This document shows, piece by piece, positions 1 to 12,955 of a stretch of 64,000 bases of DNA. This stretch comes from Limanda limanda. Taxonomy: Eukaryota > Chordata > Actinopteri > Pleuronectiformes > Pleuronectidae. Each line of letters opens with the position of its first letter. Position 1 is the first letter of the stretch. Made by a program: the position numbers and the translations under genes. The DNA lies in NCBI RefSeq assembly GCF_963576545.1, contig NC_083636.1, positions 1,984,383 to 2,048,382 of the forward strand, in the 5' to 3' direction. The notes under the pieces are model-generated. The model was not told where the DNA came from. It saw only the letters and a program-made list of their open reading frames with translations, and searched no databases.

Positions 1-420
1 TGAAGTTATGCTAGCTGTAGCCACTCCTCTCCATGGAGCCGAGGGGACAGTGAGGACAGAACCACCCGAGCCTGTCCTCCTCGGGCCCCGGAGACAAAGT
101 GAAGTTACACTCTTCGATCCTCTGAGGACCGAGCTGTTAGAAGCAGGAGGAGGAGTGGTGGGACGCTGGGGGGGGGGGGGGGGGGGGCTCCCTGTTTTTC
201 CCACTCTTCCTCGGGACTCTACAGCCGCGGCCACGCACCGGAAGCGGCTTGGTGTCTCCTGGGACTCGCTGTTCCGGTCACCGGGTGTCTCTGTTGTCCT
301 CCGCCGGGCCCATGTCCTCCTGGTGTCCGTCTCTGTCTCCTCCGCTGCCCCGGCTTCTCCTCCTGTCGTCCGGCCGCTGAGCTAGGTGGCTAACGGCTAA
401 CAGGGAGGGGCTTCCGCGGG
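1..420. other. GC-rich stretch with poly-G run, possible promoter or 5' exon of a gene outside the window
   Basis: The first 420 bases are clearly richer in G+C and CpG than the AT-rich DNA that follows, and hold an uninterrupted run of about 17 G near 171-187. This looks like a CpG-island edge or a GC-rich untranslated exon. The + strand open frame of about 125 codons here resembles no family I know and has low-complexity composition, so I do not call it a gene. From about 420 to 1090 I see only AT-rich DNA and short CA repeats. Confidence 0.3.
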
Positions 421-1109
421 AAACGGAAAGGGGGGAAAGGTGGGGGGTTGGGGGGGGGCTGGGGGTCTTTATTTAGACTAGAACATCTTTCAATACTTTC
501 AGATCAAAATTATTGATTGAATTATTAACACCTGAAGTTGTGTCATCATAATAAATATACACATCATATTTTATATATGTTTATCTTTTTATATGGACAT
601 GAAAATAATATACAATCATGTTAGTAAACTGAGTGTGGGAGGAGCTTCATATTAGAATGAAACAGAAAAACAGTTTCTGTCCGACCGGTTATACACACAC
701 ACACAAATACACACCTACACACATTCTCTGTCTTTCTCTCAAACACACACCTTCCTAAACACACACACACAAACACACATTCTCTCTCTCACACACACAA
801 ACACACACACATTCATACTGACCAATTAGATTATAATGACTATTTGAACATGTAGATCCTGAAAGAACATAAGATTCAGTGCACATAAAACTTTATTGTA
901 TTTCTCTCTGTTGACAGTTTGAAACGATGAGACGCTGAAGATAAAAATATTCGATAAAAGATGATTAAAAATACATGAATCAGAATAAAATAACCAAGAA
1001 TTGAAAACAGCTACAGAAATATGTGTTGATAAAAGGACCGAGTCAAAAGGACCAATATAATTTAAAGAAATAGAAGATGATAAATGTTTTTTAGATATTT
1101 TCCAACAAT

Positions 1110-1150
1110 ACAAACACAGAGAGAGAGGGGGGGGGAGAGCGAGGGGGGGG

Positions 1151-1196
<46 letters not shown>

Positions 1197-1345
1197 TAGC
1201 TCCGTAGAGAATGACTGGAGAGTGGTAAAGTGACGCATGGGGGGTCAGATTGGAGCTGAGACTGGTCGAGTTCCATAGACAATGAACAGGAAGGGAGAGA
1301 GAGAGAGAGATAAAGATAGAGAGAGAGGGAGAGAGAGAGAGAGAA
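1110..1345. repeat. Imperfect (GA)n microsatellite cluster
   Basis: Purine-rich GA dinucleotide tracts (1118-1197 and 1294-1345) are separated by about 100 bases of unique sequence. The complementary strand gives serine/leucine-rich open frames that are artefacts of the repeat. Confidence 0.85.
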
Positions 1346-1399
1346 TCATCGTCATGTGGTAGAACAGGTTTGGGCGAGGCGGTCGAGCGAGCCTCACAC

Positions 1400-1670
1400 A
1401 CACAGTGAAAAGGAGAGAGACACAGATTTGTACTGTTGCTGGAGTTTCCTTCAGTTTGAGACTTGATTTGACTTCAGGAGAAAGAGGAAAAAAACCCGGA
1501 GGAGGAGAAGAAGGTTATCAGAGGTTCATTAACAACCAGGGAGTGAAGAAGAAGAAGAAGAAGAAGAAGAAGAAGAAGAAGAAGAAGAAGAAGAAGAAGA
1601 AGAAGAAGAAGAAGAAGAAGAAGAAGAAGAAGAAGAAGAAGAAGAAGAAACACCTGTGGCCTCTGAACAG
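1400..1670 (+). other. Candidate 5' non-coding exon of the cysrt1-like gene
   Basis: A good splice donor (CAG followed by GTGAGT) lies at 1671, and the cysrt1-like coding exon has a matching acceptor (CTCCACAG) ending at 2477, so an upstream untranslated exon is expected. The start of this exon is not defined. It would contain the (AAG)n tract at 1544-1649. This rests only on splice signals; a different first exon is possible. Confidence 0.3.
1544..1649 (+). repeat. (AAG)n trinucleotide microsatellite, about 35 units
   Basis: An almost perfect AAG/GAA repeat spans about 105 bases. It lies just upstream of a strong splice donor and so may be transcribed in a 5' untranslated exon. It is also a purine-only strand, the type that can form triplex DNA. 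Confidence 0.9.
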
Positions 1671-2515
1671 GTGAGTCTGAAACACGGTTGTGAAACTAAG
1701 TTGGGCTCTCACATTATTATTATTATTATTGTTAAGATATTTCACATTAACTTCAGCTCTCGACAAAAACACAGAAATATTCTCACGGGAATGAAGTATC
1801 ACAATGTCTTCAAACAGAGCAGGAGGAAGTACTTCACTGATAGTATAAATACGTCACTAAAACTCGGGACTACAGTAAAACTACAAGTACTCCAGTAAAA
1901 CTACAGGTACAGGGAGCACATGGATTGTCTATGAGATTTTATATGCAGATAGTTGTTAGTAGAGATCATCGAAAATTAAATCTGGGCTTAAAACACATAG
2001 AAAAAGAATCATTGTTTGTGTTTTCTGTGGAGAAATGTTTGACTCGTGTGATAAAAGAAACCAACAGGACATTAAAGCGTGAACAGAGACTGAGTCCGAC
2101 CCCAAATCTCCTTGTTGTATACCTGAGGCCCCAGAGTTCTGCCTGTGGCCCCCAGAGGCTACTTCACTGTCAGATAATAGCCAATGAGCTACAAGATGGG
2201 AAACATGTGACCTATCGTGTTGTTCCTTTTCGTTCCACGGGTCACATGTGGAGAAAGGTCCCGATGCTAGCTGTGTTAACGCTAAGCTCGGAGGCTGGCG
2301 GTGTAGATCAGGTCCGCCAGGTCAGGTCAGCTGTGCTAATGCTAGCTCAAAGTTGAAATGCTAACTCTGGCCCAATTCAGGCTAGCCATGCTAATGCTAG
2401 CCTCCTCCCCTCCTCTTCTACTTCCATCTTCCTTCCATCGCTCTTAAACTCTCTCTCTTTTTGTGCTTCCTCCACAGAGCTCTCTGATTGGTCAGAATTC
2501 GTGTGACACGCCACC

Positions 2516-2770
2516 ATGTCATCAAACATCAACGTTTCCCTCGACAACCCGTACGGTCAGGTGACCATCCCGAGGGCCAAGCTACGCCCCTCTGATGACG
2601 CCACGGTGATAGCCAATCCAATGGCTCTGAATAGTAATGAGGGGAACCCGTACGGGTCATCGAGCGCTAACCAACCACCACCATATATGGTGAAGGAAGA
2701 TGGAGGGGGGGACGAAGAGGAGGAGATGTGGTGCCGCGCCTGCTGCTACCGCTGTAGAAAGAAGAAATGA
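2516..2770 (+). CDS. cysrt1: Cysteine-rich tail protein 1-like, small
   Basis: This 84-residue protein is coded in one exon that begins after an acceptor at 2477; the ATG sits in a good Kozak context (CCACCATGT). Residues 11-26 (DNPYGQVTIPRAKLRP) match the N-terminal signature I remember for human CYSRT1, in which an NPY motif is followed by IPRA.LRP. A second NPYGSSS motif follows at about residue 44, and a short cysteine tail (CRACCYRC) ends in basic residues. Human CYSRT1 is longer and has many more tail cysteines, so this is a reduced version. The next gene on the same strand is rnf224-like, the same neighbour as in human 9q34, which supports the call. CYSRT1 is linked to the skin barrier in mammals; its role in fish is unknown to me. 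Confidence 0.75.
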   Translation: MSSNINVSLDNPYGQVTIPRAKLRPSDDATVIANPMALNSNEGNPYGSSSANQPPPYMVKEDGGGDEEEEMWCRACCYRCRKKK

Positions 2771-2771
2771 T

Positions 2772-2817
2772 GTCACAGCAGCAGGATGTGACGTCACAGC
2801 AGCAGGATGTGACGTCA
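2772..2817 (+). repeat. Two 21-bp tandem units carrying CRE-like TGACGTCA sites
   Basis: A 21-bp unit starting GTCACAGCAGCAGG occurs twice in direct succession straight after the cysrt1 stop codon, with the start of a third. The junctions create two TGACGTCA palindromes, the consensus CREB/ATF site. It lies in the 3' untranslated region, so a regulatory role is only a guess. Confidence 0.6.
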
Positions 2818-3790
2818 TGGCACTAGGAGGATTGTCATTGGCTCAGATTAATTTATTCATCAGTTTTTCTCAGAGAAATGAAGGATGGAAGGAAAGGAGA
2901 CAACTGAGGAGGTGAACGAGGAGGAAGAAACGAAGATTCACCATCTTGATGACGTTGCAACCATTTTGTGTTAGTTCAAGTAAAACTGTATTAATTTCTG
3001 TTTGTTTAGTTAAAACACAATAATTTTGAGACAAAGCTTCACGCTACATGTCCTGAAACAGGCTCCACCCCCTGAGGAAGACCATGAGATACAGCTGAAA
3101 GCTTCAGAAGAACAAACGACCTGAACCTGAACTCGATGTCTCTGCTGCTTCTGAACTTGTTTCTACTTTATTTAACATTTATACCAAAAAAACAACAAGT
3201 TTAGTTATATTTGTCTGTTTAATGATTTTATTAGTTTCTGTTCTGATTTTTGAGAAGTAAAGGAGAGTCATCATTTACACCCCGTGGGAACGGATCAGAC
3301 CCAAAATGGCTGCTGCTGATGTTACCGGTAATTTATCAATCTTAAGAAAAGATATGAACCTCTTTTTTTGAGAGGTTTGTAATTTTATTGCTCACTTAAA
3401 ATACTCATATTCATTAAACTTCATTAATACCACTTTAAAATTAATAAATCCTGGTTTAAAATTGATTTATCTCCGTTCCTGTTTGATTTGAGTCTTTACC
3501 TCTGATTAAATTTTATTATCACAGGACTTAGACATTAATAATGAAGTTACACATAAATTCCTGTAAACTGGACAAATCAGGTTGATTGTAGATTATTGAT
3601 AATTTCTTTGTTTATTCAAACATCTGTTTTGTATATAGTTTATATTTTAAGAAGTTTTCTCTGCAGATGAAATGTTTTCATTCAGGAAGTGTTAGAGATT
3701 AAAGTGTTTATATTTTTCATATCAATGACTCTGTGGTGTAAATACGAGCAGACAGTAGAATGTGGTGTTTGTGATTAAATAAAAAACCTT
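2818..3790 (+). other. Likely 3' untranslated region of cysrt1-like gene, with AATAAA at 3778-3783
   Basis: No open frame of interest occurs here. The sequence becomes AT-rich and ends in a canonical AATAAA signal at 3778-3783, about 1 kb after the stop codon. This would give a long 3' untranslated region; an earlier end cannot be excluded. Confidence 0.45.
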
Positions 3791-4393
3791 GTGAAGAGAA
3801 TGTTTAGTCTTTTTTTAAACATGTAACAGACCAGAGTTCACATGTATTTCTTTTTTAATTTACATTACAGAGAAAATGTACGGTGTAGTATTCCTGAGTA
3901 ACCGGATATTTTGTCATTATGGCCACATCACAAATAATCAACCCGTAGAATATTGCTGTTTTTAAAACCTTGTGCTAATTTTATGGCCCAAAGATGAGTT
4001 GAAACATGATCATTCGTCTGGGAACTCGATAACTGTCCTAAAGAGCTTCAGGTGTGATGCTCATAAACCCCGCCCACAAAGGTGTTCAAAGTCAGTTGCA
4101 TCCTGGGTGAGACGAAGGAGCTTTCACAAAAACTGAGAGAGGAAAGTGTTTCATTGCACCTGAAGGGAACTGAAGATTTCCCCAAAATGTAACCATTCCA
4201 TTGGGAGCATTAGGAGCCTGGCCGTGGGAACCCGACCACTTCATCAAGATCCCAGAGGACAACTAAGACCCCTGTGTCTCTAGACAACACCTACAGCTGA
4301 CCTGATGAAGACGAGTGCTTCAGTGAACAAACCCTTCATGGCCTCCGCTCTTCACCAAGAGGAACATCCAAGCTGGAGAAGAATGAGCGGGAG

Positions 4394-4605
4394 GTGTCTG
4401 GACTGGAGAGTTTCACGAGACAGTTCCATGGACTGATGAGACGGAACTGGAACTGTGTGGACACATGGACCAGTCGTATGTCTGGTGCTGCAGGAACTCA
4501 CCATCTTGTCCGTGTAGCTCTTGGATTCCCTGGAACACCAGAGCAGTTAAAGGTGGAATGTGAGGCCGTCATTCAGCTTCACATCTCTATAATGTTTGAG
4601 GTGCT
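4394..4605 (+). mobile_element. Possible decayed DNA-transposon fragment
   Basis: A short stretch around 4426-4455 (TTCCATGGACTGATGAGAC and following) resembles a typical part of fish Tc1-like transposase coding sequence (W-T/D-E-T context). The surrounding frame is broken and no terminal inverted repeats were seen, so this is a weak suggestion. Bases 3790-4390 hold nothing I recognise. Confidence 0.2.
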
Positions 4606-4609
4606 GGGG

Positions 4610-4908
4610 CTGAATATTTCATACTCACACATATTTGAATATTTGCACTACTGCACAAATTGAACTTTCATCTGTAAAGATATATATTTAGATATATATA
4701 TTTTATTTTATATTTTAAATTTTTGATTGTCTATTTTATTTTTTTTTATTCTATTTTATACTATTTCTATTTTTATTTTATTTTTTTGGGTTGAAATTAC
4801 TGAGCATTGCTTAAAAGAGAGCCTGTGACCCAAGTATTTATTTGACAGTGACTACTTCATGTTATCTCTGTTCATCTGAGAACGAAACTCTTGAATCTTG
4901 AATCTTGA
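4610..4908 (+). mobile_element. 5'-truncated LINE 3' tail (copy 1)
   Basis: From about 4625 to 4908 the sequence is nearly the same as 35296-35565: it has the shared ATTTGAATATTTGCACTACT start, a long AT-rich middle, a GAGCATTGCTTAAA motif, and ends in repeated GAATCTT. The second copy is preceded by reverse-transcriptase C-terminal coding sequence, so both are 3' ends of one non-LTR retrotransposon family. This copy keeps only the 3' untranslated part. Confidence 0.75.
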
Positions 4909-5259
4909 GGTGAATTCAGGTGGGACACTGAGTAAAGAGGGAAACCTCCAGTCGGTTCATTTTCTAACGAGTCAACAGGACTTTTATTTTAAATTAACAT
5001 GGAAGTTGATACGAGTGGCCCAGATTACAAAGGGACCTGTCCCACATTTACAAGTTCAGCCAGAATTGCCTTTTTTGGGCATTAAAAACAATTAAAAGCC
5101 GGGTCATGTCTCCTGAGTACGATCTCTCCATTCCTTCTTCTGGTTCGGCTAGAAAAACATCTGAAGTTTCACAGAGACGTAAAAGATGTTGAACTAAAGT
5201 GTAAAACAGATCAAAATAAGTTGTGGAAGTCAAATTTGCAAAAAGTGTACACCTACGCA

Positions 5260-5330
5260 CAAACACACACACACACACACACACATGGTCATACATATAG
5301 TCTCTCTCTCTTTCTCTCTCTCTCTCTGTT
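5260..5330. repeat. Short CA and CT microsatellites
   Basis: An (AC)n tract at about 5262-5284 is followed by a (CT)n tract at about 5300-5328. From 4909 to 6260 I otherwise see only unique non-coding DNA: a purine-rich stretch (5580-5950) and AT-rich DNA (5960-6260), with no supported gene. Confidence 0.8.
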
Positions 5331-6261
5331 GCCATGGTGACCCGAGTCTGTCCACACTGAGCTGTAACCTGATAGGTTCACCTGAGAAAAGTTCCACTTT
5401 CTATTGGCTGATCAGATTACAGGTGAGATTATTGATTGTTTAAGTTTGTGAACTGATGTCACTTGTACTTGAGTTTCTTGTTACAGACACTTATGGTTCT
5501 TTATGTTTTCTGTTGATTTTATGATAAACTGATTCAAAAACTGAGTGTTGGCCGAGTGAGGCTGAATTATTGATGAAGGTGAGTCTCTCTCCATTCAAAC
5601 AGCGGCAGAGGAACGACCAGAACGAAAGAACAGAGAAGAAAGAAGGAGAAAAAGAACAGCAGAGGTGGAAAAAACATCCAAAAGACAAAGGACAAGAAGA
5701 TAAGGAATAAAAAAAAAAAAGGGAGGAGAGAAATTCCTGAAAAATAAAGGACAAGTACAGAGGAAATAACGACGAGAAGAAAATCCAACACAAGAAAGAG
5801 GACATAAAAGAGAAGATAAGAAACGCTGCAGGAAATGTGACCCAGAAAGAAAGAGAGAAAGAAGAGAAAGAATAAAAAGAGAAATGTGAAGGAAAAACAA
5901 GAAGAGAGAAGATCCAGGTGTTAAATTCATCCGACCAATCAGGGAGCAGCAGGTGAGGATCAAGAATATTTATACATTTTTATTTAAATGAAAAAAGTTT
6001 GATTTATTTGACTGTTTTCTAAGTTTTAAAATATATTATGAAGTACATATATGTGCTGTACATTACTACATATACGCATGAATACATATAAGTACATATA
6101 TTAGTATCTGTATTGTGTTGTGACATTTGTCCTTTAGTTGAATTTATAGAATAAACATTTGTATGATTTCAGAAAAATATTAAATATGTGTACTATTAAT
6201 ATGCATAATTATTTAAATACATAAGCACCTTTGCTGTGATGTTTACATTTTCTTTATTTCA

Positions 6262-7754
<1,493 letters not shown>

Positions 7755-7842
7755 CAGAGGGGTGGGGCTAAGACTGACCAATGAAAATGCTAGTTTAGTA
7801 AATTTATTCTTTACTACAAGACCTGTAAAAACTTTATTTAAA

Positions 7843-7848
7843 AATAAA
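7843..7848 (+). terminator. Polyadenylation signal of rnf224
   Basis: An AATAAA hexamer lies about 90 bases after the stop codon. The DNA from here to the pisd stop codon is AT-rich apart from the GA microsatellite, and I see no gene in it. Confidence 0.55.
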
Positions 7849-8275
7849 AAAAAACTGCAACTGAAACACGAGTTCCATTATTTATTCACAATTAGAAACA
7901 GCCGTTAAAAAACATTTATATCTTCTATAGTATAACTATTTTTATAAATTTTATTATTTATAATTAAATATTTAACAAAAGAAAAAACAGGAACAGAAGA
8001 AAATAATAAGAATAATGAATTCTTCTTTAAAGCAAAACCATCAGTAGGTGAAAAATGTGATCAATAAACCTTCAAACATTCAAACTGTGAATGGACGGAC
8101 AAAATTTTATTTCATGTTTAACATAAATTTTAACTTTATGAAAAATATAAATTTGTCTTTATGTTAAATTGTGTGTTAAATGTTAAGTTCAGAAAGTTGG
8201 ACGATGGACGTAAGGAATTCTCAGACCTGCACTGAACTCTAGACAATCGGTGGAGGGGCTGTATGAGAACACAAA

Positions 8276-8512
<237 letters not shown>

Positions 8513-8660
8513 GGTTTGGCATCTTCCTATCATGAGGCACAAGGCATTCTGGGAGTTTGAGTCTTGTTACACAAACATATGCTCTTCATGTGTTTTCTTA
8601 CAAAGAAAAATACCCACAATGCCTAAAAATATCGTCAGGCACCTCCCATGCGTCAGCCAA

Positions 8661-11600
8661 TCAGAAGCTGCCGAGCCCCTCCCCCACTCTGATTCGCTGT
8701 CCCGGCTGCAGGTTAAATTTAAAGTCCTTGGGCGCCTCGAACAACAGAACGATGGTGGACCCGAGGTTAAACTCCCCGATAGCCTCCCCCCTCTGCAAGG
8801 CCACGCCCCCATCCACAGGGACCACCCCCTCACAAACCGCTGTCAACACACTGTTCACACTGTTGCCATTGGCAACATAACTGTGGTCGTGGAACGAGCC
8901 TTTACTGTAGCGGGGGGTGTTGGTCTTCAGCTCCTGAGGACAGAGACAAAAACCATGTGATCAATTATTCTTTTCAAATGACGAAACACAAAACATCATT
9001 TAAATCTGGAAAAACATTCAAACATACGACATTATATATTTATAAAAATTATAAACTCCTCCGACATTTGTTTCTTTCACTGCGTTACAGACGAAAAAAA
9101 ACATTAAATTACATCATGACAAAAAAACGCATAATTTCAAGTTCTCACCTGGTCGAAGTAAACCCGGATGGATCCTACGTTCGTGGCCCCGACCGCCGTT
9201 AACGAGAAGAAGCCGTGCTGCCATTGGCCGGTGAGCGCCACTCGCTCGTTAAGACAGAAGAGATCTTTGACCAAACGAGCCACACCAGGGTTAACCGACA
9301 TTAACGAGCCTAACGAGGAGAGAGAGAGGTGAAAAGCAGATCGACCACAGACAGGTGATCAGGTGATCAGGTGAACAGGTGATCAGGTGATCAGGTGAAC
9401 AGGTGAACAGGTGATCAGGTGATCATGTGATCAGGTGAACAGGTGATCATGTGATCAGGTGAACAGGTGATCAGGTGAACAGGTGATCAGGTGAACAGGT
9501 GATCAGGTGATCAGGTGAACAGGTGAACAGGTGATCATGTGATCATGTGAACAGGTGATCAGGTGAACAGGTGATCATGTGATCAGGTGAACAGGTGATC
9601 ATGTGATCAGGTGAACAGGTGAACAGGTGAACAGGTGATCAGGTGATCATGTGATCAGGTAACGCCCCCTCACCTGGGAAGTGTCGTCGAAGCTCCACCT
9701 TCCAGTCTGTGGGCGAATGGAAACAGTGATAATCACCGGGCGCCAGGTAAACCACGACGTGGAACAGGTCGTTATCAGGTGACGTCAGGAGGCGTTCCCT
9801 GAAGGAGAGGGAGGACTCTGAAGAGAGGGGGGGGCAAACCAACATCTAATTAGAGATCTAATTAATAGCTGATTTATTTCTTTACTGATCTGCCAGGTCT
9901 CATGATCTGAGGTTGTGTGGGCGGGGTCTTACCTTGGCCTCGCCCCTCCTGTGGACCCAGGAACTTCTCCAGACTGTAGGTGACGCCCTTCACCTGCTCC
10001 ACCTCCGAGTTCTTCACCTGACCGAAGTGCAGGACCCGCCCGTCTGCTGGAGAGATCTGAGGAACCAGCGACCAATCAAATGACAGAAAAAACATTTGAA
10101 TTGAGTTATGATTGTGTGTTAGAGGACGAGGAGCGTTACCAGGCAGGAGGAGGCGCAGAGCGGCCTCACAGCAGGTTTCAGACGACGGCGGAAAAACTCC
10201 CCCAGATTCCTGTATTGATGTAAATCCTCCACTGCCGCCTCCTGGTGGTCAAACAGAAAACAACATGAAATAAAAAAAGGTCTTAATCTGATGAAGTCTC
10301 TGCGTCAGATTAAACTCTTTTTAGACGTCATCATCACCTTCATGTCGACCCCAAACGTCCAGATGTAGAGCGAGTACACGGGTTTACGGAGCCAGTTGGG
10401 AAGCTTCACGCCGTTCAGGTGACCCCAGGCCCGAGAGATGAGGCGAGTCGGGAAGGAGCGGTACAGCGCCACCTGCAGGACAAAACAGGAAAATAGAATC
10501 AATTATCTGGGCTCAACACAGTATAGAAAAATATTATTTAGAATTTTAAAGACAAATTTTGAAGAAGAAAGTGATGGAAGAAGAAACTAGGGCTGATGGA
10601 GAGGGGGGGGGATTGGGAACAGGAACCAGGAGAAACGGCTCTGTGTTGTGCATCGCCAAAAGGATAAAAGCACTTCATCACGCAGCTCAGTACCACACCA
10701 ACTAATCACTAATCACGCATTACGGTCCACGTCTCAAGTGTAAACCACACTGTGAAAATCTGATGCAAATTGAATTAAAGTCTTACAAAAAGGTTTACCT
10801 CTTTTTGGCAGAAGGTGTTGCTGTCACTTACACTTCATACGGATCAAAAACACTCTTGTTTCTCTTCAGATCGTATAAATCTTTCACCTTTTCAGAAGTC
10901 TGAGACATCGATGGAATATATAAAACCACCGACACTGTGACATTAAAGTAAGTATTCTTTTATTTGAGGCCAAAAACTGTTTATGTCATGCCAAGATCAC
11001 ACCGTGTGACGTACATTAAAACTTTAATAGCTCTTAATCTCCACGTAATTAAGATTACACTCAATTTAAAGTTAATTGGATGAAAGCTTGAGGAGAAGTT
11101 CATACAAATACAACATGTGCAAATGGTAAGAAATGGGCACCTAATTCAAAATGGACAACTTCCTGTTTGGTCTAGCATATCGATCCAAAGAGTTTTTTGT
11201 TCGTTATGATAAGAAACATAGCCGTACCGATTAGTGTCGCTTTAGGGGGGACTAGACGAAAACTCACAGTTTCAATATGTCTACATCATCAATGTCTTAT
11301 GTTGTCAATCAATGTCTCAAATTTCCTGTTGCCACCAGGGGGCGCTGTGATTTTAAGTCATGATTCCTGTGTAGATGGCATCAGGCCAGTCTGGAGTATT
11401 TATGTCCGACACTCAACAACCTTGTGTTCTGATGGCGAATCATCAAAACTTGACGCCACGCCACAGTCACACCGTGTGGCGAGTTCATTTGAATCTCCTT
11501 TTCCAAGACGCTTTTTTGTGAGTCTGGGCCTGATACACGTGTTGGAAGAGACTCATTGAAAATTTGCAGGGGGCGCTATCGAGCCATTTTTGGACAAATG

Positions 11601-12816
11601 TTCCCGAGCTGCTGAAATACGTAAATTTACACCAGAGCTGATGCGCCCGAGGAGTTTGTTGAGTTCCCGGTTGCGTTCAGGCCTCAAACAGGAAGTTCCT
11701 CACTAAGAGGAAGCATAATCCACACAGTTTCACTAGAGTCCCTGAAAGAGAGGAGACTAAAGGGGGTAGGAAACCAAGGGAGGAGAGGAGGAAATACCTA
11801 AAACAGGACATACATATATGGTCGTTAACCTTCCTCCCACTTTCACTTTATCCAATCAAAACCATTCCACTGCTCCTCTTACCCGTCTGGACAGCGGCCG
11901 CAGGGCACTGATGGACAAGACATAGCAGAGGAAGGCAATTGGCCGACGGCGCCAAGGGGCGGGTTGACACACGCCGCCACGGAGCACGCTCAGACGATGA
12001 CGAAGATCCAGGCGAGGGACCTGGAGCCTGATCATGGTGATGAGATTTTACGAGATTTTACAAGATTTGGGAGCATGTGACCATGTGAGTGGGTCAGAGG
12101 AGAGACAGATAATAAATAATAAAAAAAGATTCTAAATTCAAAAACAAAAAACAAACTAGCAGTAAAATGTGAAGGTCAGTCACATGACGAGTCAAATAGA
12201 AGAGTCCAGGTCTCAGTAATTTAAAAATATATATATTTTTCATGAAAATCTTTTAAGTTTTGTAAACAAAATGTCTTATTTAGCTTTTTTCATAGTTTTT
12301 TTATATTCAATAGTCAAAGTTATCAAGATTTTTGTCATGTGACCTTAGTCATATGAATTAATACTGAAATAAAAACAAAGAGAAAAAAAAAGGCTTATAT
12401 ATAAAATATGAAAAATAAATAATTGAAATAAAAAAAATGAAATAAACACAGATGTGTGTTTGTGTATGTGTGTGGGTTTCTCTGTGCGTGTGGAGGAGGA
12501 GGATGAGGACTGACAGCACACAACAGATGCTAAGCTACAGCAAAGCTAGCAGGAATTATGCTAACGTGCTAGCAGCTAAAACAAACAAACTAATACAAAT
12601 GAATTTCCCGCGGGATTAATAAAGTATCCATCTATAAATCTATCTATAAGTTAATCAGTAGTGTTTGATGATGTTAATCAATCAGTCAACAAGCTGTCGT
12701 CATTATTACCAATCAATAAGGTGGGGGGGGGGCTACTGGGACAGGATCAACACGAAACAGGCTAAGCTAGGCTAGAGCTAAAATAGCTGATCTGATAAAG
12801 TAGGTGTTGCCCTGGA

Positions 12817-12863
<47 letters not shown>

Positions 12864-12901
12864 CACACACACACACACTAATCTCCTCATCCCTCCCTCT
12901 C

Positions 12902-12955
<54 letters not shown>

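Noticed and set aside
1925..2356. 143-codon + strand open frame upstream of cysrt1
   Set aside because: No family resemblance. It has repeated GCTAGC/ATGCTAGC pieces and lies in the presumed cysrt1 first intron.
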